This document shows, one piece after another, positions 15,601 through 24,053 of a stretch of 64,000 nucleotides of DNA (within the stretch, counting starts at the first letter, position 1; every line of letters begins with the position of its first letter). The stretch lies in the NCBI GenBank assembly GCA_019637225.1, contig JAHBWC010000031.1:1-64000 (forward strand). Direction: 5' to 3'. Both the position numbers and the translations under genes were made by a program. The notes below the pieces were generated by a model. The model searched no databases, had not been told where the DNA came from, and saw nothing but the letters and a program-made list of their open reading frames with translations. This stretch comes from Labilithrix sp. (GTDB lineage: Bacteria; Myxococcota_A; Polyangia; Polyangiales; Polyangiaceae).

Positions 15601-16674
15601 ATGCTCGGCCAGCGCGGCTCGTCGAACGTGCGCCGTCTGACGGTGATGCTCGTGTTCTCGTCGCTCGCGGCGACGTCGGTCCCCGCGTGGGCGGCAGGGG
15701 ACGAGTTCGACGAGCGCCGCATGCAGGCGCAGGCGCTCTACGACCAAGGCGTGAAGCTCGAGACCTCCGACCCGAAGGCGGCGCTCGGGGCGCTCCGATC
15801 GTCGTACGAGATCCACTCGAATTTTCGTGTACTTTACAACATCGCCCGCGTCTGCGCTCGGCTCGGCGACAAGGACTGCGCGACGCGCTCGTTCGAGCAG
15901 TACCTGAAAGACGGCGGCGCGGAGATCCCGACCAAGCGGCGGAAGGAGGTCGAGGCCGAGCTCAAGGCGCTCACCCCGCGCAGCAAGACCACGATCATGG
16001 TCACGTCGAGCGTCAGGGGCGCGTTCGTGAAGATCGACGGCAGCGTCGTCGGACAGACGCCGCTCCCAGCTCCCGTTCCGGTGAGCGCCGGCAAGCACAA
16101 GGTCGTGCTCGTCGCCGACGGGAACGTGATCGAGAAGACCGTGCACGTCGCGGCGGGCTCGTCCGAGAACGTGGTGCTCGAGGCGAAGAAGGAGGAGACG
16201 CCCGCCCCGGCGCCCGCGCCCGTCCCGGCGCCCGCGCCCGCGCCTACCCCCGAGCCGGCGACGGCGACGGCGCCGGAGCCCGCGCCCGCGCCTCCGCCGG
16301 AGCCCGCGGCGGCGGCCTCGCCTCCACCGGCGCGACCGAGCGACGAGCGGGGCGGCGTCCCGGTCGTTCCGTGGATCGTCGCAGGCGCGCTCGCGACGGC
16401 GACGGGCGTGAGCGCCGTCCTCACCGCGTCGGCGAGCTCCGACTACCAGGCGCTCGCGGGGCGCTACCCGGTCACGCGCGACGAGCTCGACGCCGCGCAC
16501 GGCAAGGGCCGCGACCTGCTCCTCCTCACCACCGTCCTCGGCGCCGTGACGGTCGTCTCCGTCGGCGTCGCGGGCTACTTCACGTTCTTCCGTGGCTCGG
16601 CGCCACCACGCGAGAAGACCGTCGGCCTGGCGGTCGGCCCGACCGGCGTGACGATCACCGGGAGGTTGCCGTGA
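15601..16674 (+). CDS. TPR and PEGA domain protein, secreted or membrane-bound
   Basis: 357 residues. The start at 15601 was chosen over 15565 because GGGAGGAG lies just upstream. A signal peptide ends near WAAGDEF. Two TPR-like helices follow (MQAQALYDQGV, LYNIARVCARLGDKDCA). A PEGA-like beta domain (about 135-190) contains VKIDGSVVGQTPLP and AGKHKVVL. An Ala/Pro linker of about 45 residues then leads to two hydrophobic segments, VPWIVAGALATATGVSAVL and LLTTVLGAVTVVSVGVAGY. Such TPR-PEGA proteins are typical of Polyangia; their role is probably envelope-related but unknown. It overlaps the next gene by GTGA. Confidence 0.8.
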   Translation: MLGQRGSSNVRRLTVMLVFSSLAATSVPAWAAGDEFDERRMQAQALYDQGVKLETSDPKAALGALRSSYEIHSNFRVLYNIARVCARLGDKDCATRSFEQYLKDGGAEIPTKRRKEVEAELKALTPRSKTTIMVTSSVRGAFVKIDGSVVGQTPLPAPVPVSAGKHKVVLVADGNVIEKTVHVAAGSSENVVLEAKKEETPAPAPAPVPAPAPAPTPEPATATAPEPAPAPPPEPAAAASPPPARPSDERGGVPVVPWIVAGALATATGVSAVLTASASSDYQALAGRYPVTRDELDAAHGKGRDLLLLTTVLGAVTVVSVGVAGYFTFFRGSAPPREKTVGLAVGPTGVTITGRLP

Positions 16675-18098
16675 AGGTTCGCGCCCTGCTCGCGCTCGCC
16701 CTCGTCCCCGGCGCTGTGGCCGCCGGCGCGTGCGCGCTCCTCGACGATCCGCAGCAGTGCGCGACCGACGGCGATTGCGCGCGCTTCGACGCCGTCTGCG
16801 ACACGGCGCAAGCGATCTGCATCCCGCGCGGAGGAGCCGACGGCGGCGGACCGACACAGGACGACGGGGCGGCGCCGGCCGTCGACGCCGGCGAAGACGC
16901 GCCGCCGCTCGATCCGCGGTGCGACATCAGCCCGAAGCCCGTCGCGAGCGCGACCACGGGTCTGCCCGCCGTCGACGGCGGCGCCCAGGTCGCCAGCACG
17001 CTCACGCTCGGGTGCGACAAGGACTGGACGCTCGACGGCCACCTCGTGGTCCCGGCGAACACGACGCTGACGATCGCCGCCGGTACCACCATCCGCGCGA
17101 AGAAGGGGACCAACGCCGCGATCGTCGTCTTGCCCGGTGGCCGCATCGTCGCCGAGGGGCAGCGCAACGCGCCGATCGTGCTCACGGTCGACGACGCCGC
17201 GCCCGCACCCGGCGACTGGCGCGGCGTGTTCGTGCTCGGGAGCGCGCCGCGCAACGGCAACGCGCCCTACCAGGGCGACCCGCTCCTCGCCTACGGCGGC
17301 GCCAACGCCGACGACGACAGCGGCGCGCTCACGTTCGTGCGCATCGAGTACGCGCAGAACGGCGTCGTCTTCGGCGGCGTGGGCAAGAAGACGAAGATCG
17401 ACAGCGTGCAGGTCCGACGCTCGAACGACAACTGCTTCGTCTTCAACGGCGGCGCGGTCGACGCCAAGCACCTCGTCTGCCAGTTCGTCGCGGACGAGCA
17501 GTTCGAGCTGCAGGAGGGCTACTCCGGCCGGCTGCAGTTCATCTTCGGACAGAAGTCGCCGCCCGGCGACGGCCACCACGGCCTCCTCGTCGACGGCGCG
17601 AACACGTTCCCCGTCATCTACAACGCGACGCTCTGCGGGCAGGCCGGGGCGGCGAACGTCCTCGGCTACGGCATGCTCGTCCGCAACGGCACCCGGCTCG
17701 ACGCGAACGATCTCGTCGTGACGGGCTGGTTCTCCGGCCTCGACACCACGGGCAACCTCGGCACGCCGCTCCTCCTCCGCTCCTCGGTGTTCTTCGGAAA
17801 CACGCTGAACCCGGTCGTCGACGAAGACGGCGGCGCGGGACCGGCCGCCGACGACGACAACGGCTTCAGCGAGCTCGATCTCTTCGCGGACGGCGGCAAC
17901 CGCGACACCGACCCGAACCTCGTCGACTGCCATGATCCGACCGCGCCGAAGCCGTGGCCCGGCGTGGCGCTCACCGCCGGCGCGCGCACGCCGCCGAACG
18001 ACGGCTTCTTCGACACGAGCGCGACCTTCATCGGCGCGTTCAAGGACGCCAACGACGCCTGGATGACCGGCGCCTGGGTCCGGTTCGGGGCGGACTGA
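16671..18098 (+). CDS. Lipoprotein with right-handed beta-helix-like domain
   Basis: 475 residues; GTG start overlaps the previous stop by 4 nt. The signal peptide ends in AAGAC (lipidated Cys near 21). A Cys-rich short segment and an Asp/Ala/Gly linker precede a long region rich in short beta-strands: HLVVPANTTLTIAAGTTIRA, then GRIVAEGQRNAPIVLTV. This is the opening seen in parallel beta-helix surface proteins of Bacteroidota and Myxococcota. Asn and Gly are abundant at turns (GNAPYQGD, RNGTRLDAND). It is probably an outer-membrane adhesin or glycan-binding protein (inference). It forms a two-gene operon with the TPR/PEGA protein. Confidence 0.75.
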   Translation: MKVRALLALALVPGAVAAGACALLDDPQQCATDGDCARFDAVCDTAQAICIPRGGADGGGPTQDDGAAPAVDAGEDAPPLDPRCDISPKPVASATTGLPAVDGGAQVASTLTLGCDKDWTLDGHLVVPANTTLTIAAGTTIRAKKGTNAAIVVLPGGRIVAEGQRNAPIVLTVDDAAPAPGDWRGVFVLGSAPRNGNAPYQGDPLLAYGGANADDDSGALTFVRIEYAQNGVVFGGVGKKTKIDSVQVRRSNDNCFVFNGGAVDAKHLVCQFVADEQFELQEGYSGRLQFIFGQKSPPGDGHHGLLVDGANTFPVIYNATLCGQAGAANVLGYGMLVRNGTRLDANDLVVTGWFSGLDTTGNLGTPLLLRSSVFFGNTLNPVVDEDGGAGPAADDDNGFSELDLFADGGNRDTDPNLVDCHDPTAPKPWPGVALTAGARTPPNDGFFDTSATFIGAFKDANDAWMTGAWVRFGAD

Positions 18099-18122
18099 GA
18101 CGCGTCTCGCGACCTTCACGTT

Positions 18123-18147
18123 CGCCGCGTCGCAAACGCCCGCGGCG
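18123..18147. terminator. Possible bidirectional hairpin between convergent genes
   Basis: CGCCGCG (18123-18129) and CGCGGCG (18141-18147) can pair around an 11-nt loop in the 66-bp gap between converging genes. There is no T run on either strand, so this is a weak call. Confidence 0.3.
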
Positions 18148-18164
18148 AGCGAGGCCGAGCCGGC

Positions 18165-19562
18165 TCACCCGGCGTGCGTGCTCCACTCGGGCTTGATGGT
18201 CTTCGGATCGAGCGTGTCGAGCGCCCGGAGGAGAGGCTCGAGCGCGCGCGCCGCCGCGGGCACGGGGTTCGCCCGAGCGATCGCCTCGTGGAACTTGCGC
18301 GTCTCCGCGACCGCCTGAGCGCGCGTCAGCGTGCGGAGATCCGGCGCCGGGAGGCCGAGCGCGCGGAAGCCGCGATCGATCTCCGAGGCGTACGTGTCCG
18401 CGAACCGCCCGCGGACCGTCGGCTCGTACGACCGGAGGGCGAGCAGCTGATCCGCGCGGTGCGCGAGCTCCTGCCTGTCCGGACGCTCGGTCCGGTTCGC
18501 GAGCGAACGGTACGCGCTGTAGTACGACACCGCCGGCTCGGCGCGCGGGCTCGCGATGCGCGGCGAGCCGGCCATCAGCCCGTCGAACGCCGCGTCGGCG
18601 GCGCGCTTCGATCGCTCGAGCGCCTCGAGCGGAACGTTGCGGTCGACGTAGCCGCCGCGGCTGCTCCAGCAGGCGACGCTCTGCGCGCGGAGCCACGGCG
18701 CGGGGACGACCTTGTCCTGACGGCCCCGCGTCATCGCCTCCCACGCCGCGAGGTGGTGGACGGGCGCGCCGGGCGCGTATTCCTCGTACGCCCAGAGCGT
18801 CGTCATGTTCGGGAACGCCGCGCGCCAGGTGGCGTTCTCGTCGCGCGCGTTGCCGTTGCTGAAGCAGCCCGAGATGTGCACGTCCTCGATCTGCCGCGCC
18901 GCCTGCGGGAGCGCCCTGGCGAGCGCCCGGACGTCGCCGAACTCGAGCATGTTGCCGCCTCCTCCGACGTACCTGCCGTTCGAGTGACCCGAGAGCACGA
19001 CGCGCGACGGGATGGCCTCGCCGTGCTCCGCTGCGCTCCACGTGACCGCGATGCGCGCGACCGTCCCGCGCCCGCCGGCGCTCACGTTCGCGAGCACCGT
19101 CGCGACCTCGTCGGCGGACTTGCCGCGTAGACCGAGGCGCGCGGTGAACGCGGCGCGTCCGTCGGCGGTCGCGAGGTCGAACGACGCGCCGCCGTGCTTG
19201 AGGACGTCGCCGCCTGTCGCGACGATGGCCTTCGTGTCGGGTCGGAGCTTGCGAAGCGCGCCGGACTCGACGTCCGCGCTGTCCGGGTTCAGCCCGACGT
19301 AGAGGATCCGATCGTTCGCCGGCCCGAGCGGAGCGCTCTTCGGCGCCGTCGCGGCCGCGCCCGTCGGAGCGGCCGCGCCCGTCGCCGGAGCAGTCGCCCT
19401 GTTGCGGACGAACTCGACGAGCGCCGCGTCGCTCCGCCGATCCCCTGCCGGAGCGAGCGGGTACTCCCTCCGGAGCGGGACGGGCGGCGGCGCGGGCGGC
19501 GGCTCGTCGTGACGATCATCGAGGTTGCGGGGACGGGAGGGACCGGAGATGGAGTTCGACAT
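18165..19562 (-). CDS. Unrecognised cytosolic protein with a caspase-like His/Cys pair
   Basis: 465 residues with no signal peptide or membrane segment. The first 80 residues are disordered (Pro/Arg, then Ala/Thr). The core (83-245) is alpha/beta: DRILYVGLN strand, TKAIVATGGDV strand, then RVVLSGHSNG with His193 and DVHISGCFSNG with Cys233. Both catalytic-type residues follow hydrophobic strands and are 40 residues apart, close to the 37 in the caspase at 11317. That is the layout of caspase-hemoglobinase-fold (clan CD) peptidases. The C-terminal 200 residues are helical and may bind a partner or substrate. The peptidase call is inference; the family was not recognised. It is a single gene. 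Confidence 0.6.
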   Translation of the reverse strand: MSNSISGPSRPRNLDDRHDEPPPAPPPVPLRREYPLAPAGDRRSDAALVEFVRNRATAPATGAAAPTGAAATAPKSAPLGPANDRILYVGLNPDSADVESGALRKLRPDTKAIVATGGDVLKHGGASFDLATADGRAAFTARLGLRGKSADEVATVLANVSAGGRGTVARIAVTWSAAEHGEAIPSRVVLSGHSNGRYVGGGGNMLEFGDVRALARALPQAARQIEDVHISGCFSNGNARDENATWRAAFPNMTTLWAYEEYAPGAPVHHLAAWEAMTRGRQDKVVPAPWLRAQSVACWSSRGGYVDRNVPLEALERSKRAADAAFDGLMAGSPRIASPRAEPAVSYYSAYRSLANRTERPDRQELAHRADQLLALRSYEPTVRGRFADTYASEIDRGFRALGLPAPDLRTLTRAQAVAETRKFHEAIARANPVPAAARALEPLLRALDTLDPKTIKPEWSTHAG

Positions 19563-19722
19563 CGATCGCTTCGTCGGCCGCCGCGCGCGATCGGTTGCGC
19601 GATCTCCTCACATTGGCGCCCGAGCTCGTCGATGTCGCATCCCCCGCGCGCGGGAGACGGTCCGGATCGGGGCTCGAGCTCCGACGCCGCGAGGCTCGGC
19701 CGCGCGCACCGATGCCTCACGT

Positions 19723-20241
19723 TCAAAAGCGCTGCGAGACCGGCTCGGCGCCCGCGACCGACTTGACCCGACCGTGCTGCCCCTCGCCCATCGCGGGCTC
19801 GTGCTTCGTGAGGAGCGCCCGCGCCGCCTCGAACGCGTACCGGAGACCGCGAGCGCCCGTGTAGTCCCAGAACTCGGCGTCCGTGACGGTCACGCGGATG
19901 AGCACGAGCGTCGGGTCCTCCTTGCCCTCGGGGAACCAGACCCTCCACGTCGGCTTCCAGAGCTCCTGGATCTTGGCGCGATCGGAGACGAGCTCCGCGC
20001 GTCCGCTGAGCGCGACGAAGCGCCTCCCCGACTGGAAGGTGGCCGATACCCGCGCGTCCTTGCGGATCTCTTCCGACTTCGGCGCGGCCTGCGAGGTCGC
20101 GAACCAGACCGTGTCCGCGCCCTCGACCGCCGCGACGGCCATCGGGCGCGCGTGCTCGCGATCGTCGTGACGCGTGATGAGCATCGCCGTGTCGAACGAC
20201 TCGAGGAGCTCTCTCAGATGCTGCTTCATGCTCTCGCCCAT
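19723..20241 (-). CDS. Pyridoxamine 5'-phosphate oxidase-like (general stress protein 26 type) flavoprotein
   Basis: 172 residues from ATG 20241, preceded by GAGG at a good distance; a longer reading to 20343 lacks family support. The pattern FDTAMLITRHDDREHARPMAV, then DTVWFATSQAAPKSEEI, is that of split-barrel general stress protein 26 and similar flavoproteins. RVSATFQSGRRFVALSGRAEL and WKPTWRVWFPEGKEDPTL follow in order. Members bind FMN, F420 or haem in the cytoplasm; the cofactor here cannot be told by eye. The gene is divergent from the STAS-like gene at 20409. Confidence 0.85.
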   Translation of the reverse strand: MGESMKQHLRELLESFDTAMLITRHDDREHARPMAVAAVEGADTVWFATSQAAPKSEEIRKDARVSATFQSGRRFVALSGRAELVSDRAKIQELWKPTWRVWFPEGKEDPTLVLIRVTVTDAEFWDYTGARGLRYAFEAARALLTKHEPAMGEGQHGRVKSVAGAEPVSQRF

Positions 20242-20396
20242 GAGGTACCTCGCCGAAGGGACGCGCAGCGCTCGGCTGCGTATCGGGATGCGGCGACAGC
20301 GTGCGAGGAGCGTGCCGTCGTGGACCTCGACCACTCCGGGCACACGGGGCCGCGAGCCCCAGGCTCGCCGATCGCCAGCGCGGCCGCGGCATGGTC

Positions 20397-20402
20397 TAGA
20401 AT
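20397..20402 (+). promoter_or_regulatory. -10-like TAGAAT before the STAS-like gene
   Basis: TAGAAT (five of six consensus bases) ends 6 nt before ATG 20409. No -35 is obvious. The spacing fits a leaderless message. Confidence 0.4.
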
Positions 20403-20408
20403 GAAGCG

Positions 20409-20882
20409 ATGAGCGAAGGACGCTCGCACGATCGCCGCTACCTGATCCAGAACCGTGCCGGTCGGCTCATCGAGGCGCGGGTGTTCGATCTTCGCACGCG
20501 CGAAGAGGTCGACGCGTACTCGCATGACCTCGGCATCCAGGTGATGCGGATCCCGCGCGCCGTCCGCCCGGTCCTCTGCGCGGACCACCGCCGGGTGGCC
20601 GTCTACTCGCAGGCGGCCGCCGACCGCCTCGTCGAGCTCTTCACGCACATGAACACGCGGCTCGAGCGCGTCGCCGTGGTCGTCGCGCGGAGCAACGCGA
20701 CGCTCGCGATGCAGCTCCAGCGCATCGTGCGCGAGGCCGCGTACGACGCGCGGCGCGTCGTCTACGACGCCGAGGACGCCCACGCGCACCTGGCTCCGGT
20801 GCTGGCGCCCGACGAGCTCGCGTGCATGCGCGACTTCCTCGACGAGGTCTCCGGTCCTCCGTCGTCGCGCTGGATGGTCTGA
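20409..20882 (+). CDS. Small cytosolic protein, possibly STAS/SpoIIAA-like
   Basis: 157 residues with no signal or membrane segment. The pattern of a strand (RRVAVYSQ), an amphipathic helix (LVELFTHMNTRL), a strand (VAVVVARSNATLAMQLQRIV) and then RRVVYDAEDAHAHLAPVL resembles proteins annotated as STAS/SEC14-like in Polyangia. The N-terminal domain of the AraC regulator at 34124 has a similar order of elements. No catalytic residues are visible. Such domains bind small molecules or partner proteins; the specific role is unknown. Confidence 0.65.
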   Translation: MSEGRSHDRRYLIQNRAGRLIEARVFDLRTREEVDAYSHDLGIQVMRIPRAVRPVLCADHRRVAVYSQAAADRLVELFTHMNTRLERVAVVVARSNATLAMQLQRIVREAAYDARRVVYDAEDAHAHLAPVLAPDELACMRDFLDEVSGPPSSRWMV

Positions 20883-20902
20883 GGCGCGGACGACGGCGAC
20901 GC

Positions 20903-22372
20903 TCAGAGATCGTCGACGGGCCGCGGGATGGTCGACGTCGACGACGACTTGCCGGCCTCGCCGATCGGTCCCTGGCCCCAGCAGCGGATGTCGCGATCGC
21001 CGATGACCACGCACGCGCTCGACTTCCCGACGGCGAGGAGACGCGCGCCCGTGAGATCGACCTTCGCGGGCGCGAGCGCGCTCGCGACCGGACCGGCGAA
21101 CGCGCGCGCGTCGGTGGTGCCGTCGCCGAGCATCGAGCCGGCGCCCCGGCCCCAGCAGTAGACCTTGCCGCCCGCGAGGGTGTCCGTCCGCGCGCACGCG
21201 AAGCCGTCGCCGACGCCGACGTCGACGACCTGGTCGAGCGATTGACTCGCGGAGATCCGGACGTCGAGCGAAGCGTCTTGCTGCGAGCCGCCGACGGGAT
21301 CTTTGCCGGACTGGCCGAGGTTGTTCTGGCCCCAGCACCGCGCGCGGCCCATCGCCGTGACCGCGCAGCTCGAAGAGTCGCCGGTCGCGACGCGGACGAG
21401 GCCGGTCGCGTCCGGGACGACGACGAGCCTCGGGCGGCCGTCGCTGATCGCGACGCCGCTCCCGACGCCGAGCTTGCCGCTGCCGTTGTCGCCCCAGCAG
21501 GCGACCGTGTTGGCCTGCAGCGTCGCGCATCCGTGCAAGCGCGCGAGCGAGACGGTCTTCACGCCGAGCAGCCGGTCGTCGGGCGGCGCGGCTTGCCCGC
21601 CGAGGGCGAGCACCGGCTTCGGCGCGATCGCGTCGGTCTGGCTCGGGTTGCCGCGACCGAGCGGACCGTTCGCCGAGCCGGAGATATAGCCCCAGGTCAG
21701 CGCGGCGCCGTCGACGACGGCGGCCGAGTGGAAGACGCCGCTCGCGACGCGGCCGAGGCCGGGGAGGTTCATCGGGCCCTTGAGCAGCGGGCCCGCGACG
21801 CTCGCGTCCTTCACGAGGCGCGCGAACGGCGTGACGGTCGTGCTGGCGTTGATGTCCCGCGTGAAGTCACCCAGCTGGTACTCGTTGTTGTAGCCCCAGC
21901 ACGCAAAATCGCCCGAGAGGAGCCGCGCGCACGCGTGACGGTAGGAGGTCGCCACCTCGGCGACGCCCGCGAGGAAGCCGCCGCCGTCGGCCGCGCGGAT
22001 CGGGATCGCGCTCGGCTTGGGCGTCGCCGTGGCGCCGCCTCCCGCGAGGAGATAGCTGCCCCAGCAGCGCATCACGCCCTTGTCGAAGACGGCGCACGCG
22101 ACGTTCTCGCCGACGGCGATCGACTCGACCTTCGCGTCGCCGGTACCGCCTTCCTTCGTGCTCGCGTCCTCGGACGCGGCGTCCGCCTGCTTGCCACCGT
22201 CCGGCAGCCCGTCGTCGTCGTCGTCGCCGCCGGCGCCTCCGTCGGGCCGCGATCCGTTGGGGCCCCCCGACGACGTCCCGGGCGCTTCGCCCCCGTCCTC
22301 GGTATCGGCGATCCGGAGCGAGCCACAACCCCCGACGACGACCGCGAGCACGAGAGGGAGGACGCGGCGCAT
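20903..22372 (-). CDS. RCC1-repeat lipoprotein
   Basis: 489 residues. The signal peptide ends in VVGGCG (lipidated Cys16). An Asp/Gly-rich linker to about residue 75 is followed by RCC1 beta-propeller repeats. Each repeat ends in a short motif such as MRCWG, FACWGYNNEYQLG, VACWGDNGSGKLG, ARCWGQNNLGQSG or VYCWGRGAGSMLG. The repeated Cys-Trp-Gly (CWG) is typical of the secreted myxobacterial version. It is probably displayed on the cell surface as a binding scaffold. The gene converges on the STAS-like gene with a 20-bp gap. Confidence 0.9.
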   Translation of the reverse strand: MRRVLPLVLAVVVGGCGSLRIADTEDGGEAPGTSSGGPNGSRPDGGAGGDDDDDGLPDGGKQADAASEDASTKEGGTGDAKVESIAVGENVACAVFDKGVMRCWGSYLLAGGGATATPKPSAIPIRAADGGGFLAGVAEVATSYRHACARLLSGDFACWGYNNEYQLGDFTRDINASTTVTPFARLVKDASVAGPLLKGPMNLPGLGRVASGVFHSAAVVDGAALTWGYISGSANGPLGRGNPSQTDAIAPKPVLALGGQAAPPDDRLLGVKTVSLARLHGCATLQANTVACWGDNGSGKLGVGSGVAISDGRPRLVVVPDATGLVRVATGDSSSCAVTAMGRARCWGQNNLGQSGKDPVGGSQQDASLDVRISASQSLDQVVDVGVGDGFACARTDTLAGGKVYCWGRGAGSMLGDGTTDARAFAGPVASALAPAKVDLTGARLLAVGKSSACVVIGDRDIRCWGQGPIGEAGKSSSTSTIPRPVDDL

Positions 22373-22380
22373 GCCCGTCG

Positions 22381-22386
22381 AGCATA
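22381..22386 (-). promoter_or_regulatory. -10-like TATGCT before the RCC1 gene
   Basis: TATGCT on the minus strand ends 8 nt before ATG 22372, the same hexamer as before the PBP1A gene. No -35 consensus is seen. Confidence 0.4.
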
Positions 22387-22505
22387 GCTCTACCGGCAGG
22401 CCTTCCGCGAGGCGTCGAAAGGTGAAATCATCTCACGTCGCTCATCGTGTCGCGCAACGCGGCCGGGCCGCGCCGAGGCGCGGACGAGCGGCACCGAGAA
22501 CGAAG

Positions 22506-23972
22506 ATGGAGTCCGAAGCGCTCGACGTCGTGATTGTCGGAGCCGGCCTCTCCGGCATCAGCGCCGCGTATCACTTGCAGACGCGGCTGCCGGACAAGTC
22601 GTACGCGATCCTCGAGGCGCGCGAGGACCTCGGCGGAACGTGGGACCTCTTCCGCTACCCCGGCATCCGGTCCGACTCGGACATGTACACGCTCGGCTAC
22701 TCGTTCCGGCCGTGGACGAGCCCGAAGGCGATCGCGGACGGTCCGTCGATCCTCGCCTACATCCGCGAGACCGCCGAGGCGTACGGCATCGATCGGCGTA
22801 TCCGCTACCGCCGACGCGTCGAGCGCGCGCGCTGGTCGAGCGAGCTCGCGCGCTGGGAGATCGACGCGCGCGACTCCGTCACCGGCGAGCCCACGCGGTT
22901 CACCGCGCGCTTCCTCTTCGTCTGCGCCGGCTACTACGACTACGAGGCGGGCTACACGCCGGACTTCCCCGGACGCGAGCGCTACCGCGGCCGCGTGGTG
23001 CATCCGCAAAGCTGGACGCCCGACGTCGACTACGACGGCAAGCGCGTCGTCGTCATCGGCAGCGGCGCCACCGCGGTCACGCTCGTGCCCGAGCTCGCGA
23101 AGCGGGCGGCGCACGTGACGATGCTGCAGCGGTCGCCGACCTATATCGTCTCGATGCCCGCTCGCGATGCGGTCGCCGACTGGATGCGCGGGCGCCTCTC
23201 GAGCACCGCGGCCTACTCCGTCACGCGCTGGAAGAACGTGCTCCTCGGGATGGGGTTCTACGGCTTCTGCCGCAAGGCGCCGGGCGTCGCCAAGCGCCTC
23301 CTCGTCCGCCAGATGAAGCGGAGCGCGGGACGCGCCGTCGACGCGGAGACGCACCTCACGCCCGCGTACGATCCCTGGGACCAGCGCCTCTGCCTCGTGC
23401 CCGACGGCGATCTCTTCGACGCGCTCCGCCAGGGGACGGCGGAGATCGTCACCGATCACGTCGAGTCGTTCACCGAGGGCGGCCTCCGCCTCCGCTCGGG
23501 AGAGGAGCTCGCCGCCGATCTGGTCGTCACCGCCACCGGGCTGCAGCTCAAGTTCCTCGGCGGCATGACGCTCGAGGTCGACGGCAAGCGCGTCGAGGCG
23601 CCCGGACACATGGTCTACAAGGGCGCGATGCTCAGCGACGTGCCCAACTTCGCGTTCGCGATCGGGTACACGAACGCCTCGTGGACGCTGAAGTGCGATC
23701 TCACGAGCGAGTACGTCTGCCGGCTTCTCCGCCACATGGACGCAGGGGGCTACGTCAGCGCCGCGCCGCGAAGGAACGATCCGTCGCTGACGGAAGAGCC
23801 GATCATCGATTTTTCCTCGAGCTACGTCCGCCGCGCACTCGGCGCGATGCCGAAGCAGGGCTCGCGAACGCCGTGGAAGCTGCATCAGAACTACGCGCTC
23901 GACCTCGCGCTCTTCCGCCACGGCAAGCTCGCCGACGGGGCGATGGAGTTCACGCGCCGCTCCACCGGATGA
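22506..23972 (+). CDS. Flavin-containing Baeyer-Villiger-type monooxygenase
   Basis: 488 residues. The FAD-binding Rossmann motif GAGLSG is at residues 12-17. A second nucleotide-binding motif, VVVIGSGATAV (181-191), binds NADPH. The Baeyer-Villiger signature FxGxxxHxxxW appears as YRGRVVHPQSW (160-170), with Tyr for Phe. GGTWDLFRYPGIRSDSD is typical of the EthA/ketone monooxygenase group. It probably inserts oxygen into a ketone or oxidises a heteroatom; the substrate is unknown. No redox or lipid genes adjoin. ATG 22506 directly precedes the first conserved strand. Confidence 0.92.
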   Translation: MESEALDVVIVGAGLSGISAAYHLQTRLPDKSYAILEAREDLGGTWDLFRYPGIRSDSDMYTLGYSFRPWTSPKAIADGPSILAYIRETAEAYGIDRRIRYRRRVERARWSSELARWEIDARDSVTGEPTRFTARFLFVCAGYYDYEAGYTPDFPGRERYRGRVVHPQSWTPDVDYDGKRVVVIGSGATAVTLVPELAKRAAHVTMLQRSPTYIVSMPARDAVADWMRGRLSSTAAYSVTRWKNVLLGMGFYGFCRKAPGVAKRLLVRQMKRSAGRAVDAETHLTPAYDPWDQRLCLVPDGDLFDALRQGTAEIVTDHVESFTEGGLRLRSGEELAADLVVTATGLQLKFLGGMTLEVDGKRVEAPGHMVYKGAMLSDVPNFAFAIGYTNASWTLKCDLTSEYVCRLLRHMDAGGYVSAAPRRNDPSLTEEPIIDFSSSYVRRALGAMPKQGSRTPWKLHQNYALDLALFRHGKLADGAMEFTRRSTG

Positions 23973-23974
23973 CG

Positions 23975-24050
23975 GCGCGCCCGTCCGGGACGCGCGGCAC
24001 GTCCGCGTGACCGCGCGTCCGTCCGGGACGCGCGGCGCGTCCGGGCGACG
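23975..24050 (+). repeat. Two tandem 38-bp direct repeats
   Basis: Units 23975-24012 and 24013-24050 are identical at about 33 of 38 positions, with a shared core CCGTCCGGGACGCGCGGC. They fill the whole gap between the monooxygenase stop and the convergent guaB1 stop at 24054. They could be a duplicated terminator-like element or slippage debris; no T run is present. Confidence 0.7.
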
Positions 24051-24053
24051 CCG

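Noticed and set aside
16195-16335. Repetitive GCGCCC-type stretch resembling a tandem repeat
   Set aside because: It encodes the Ala/Pro linker of the TPR/PEGA protein, so it is low-complexity coding sequence and not a separate repeat element.
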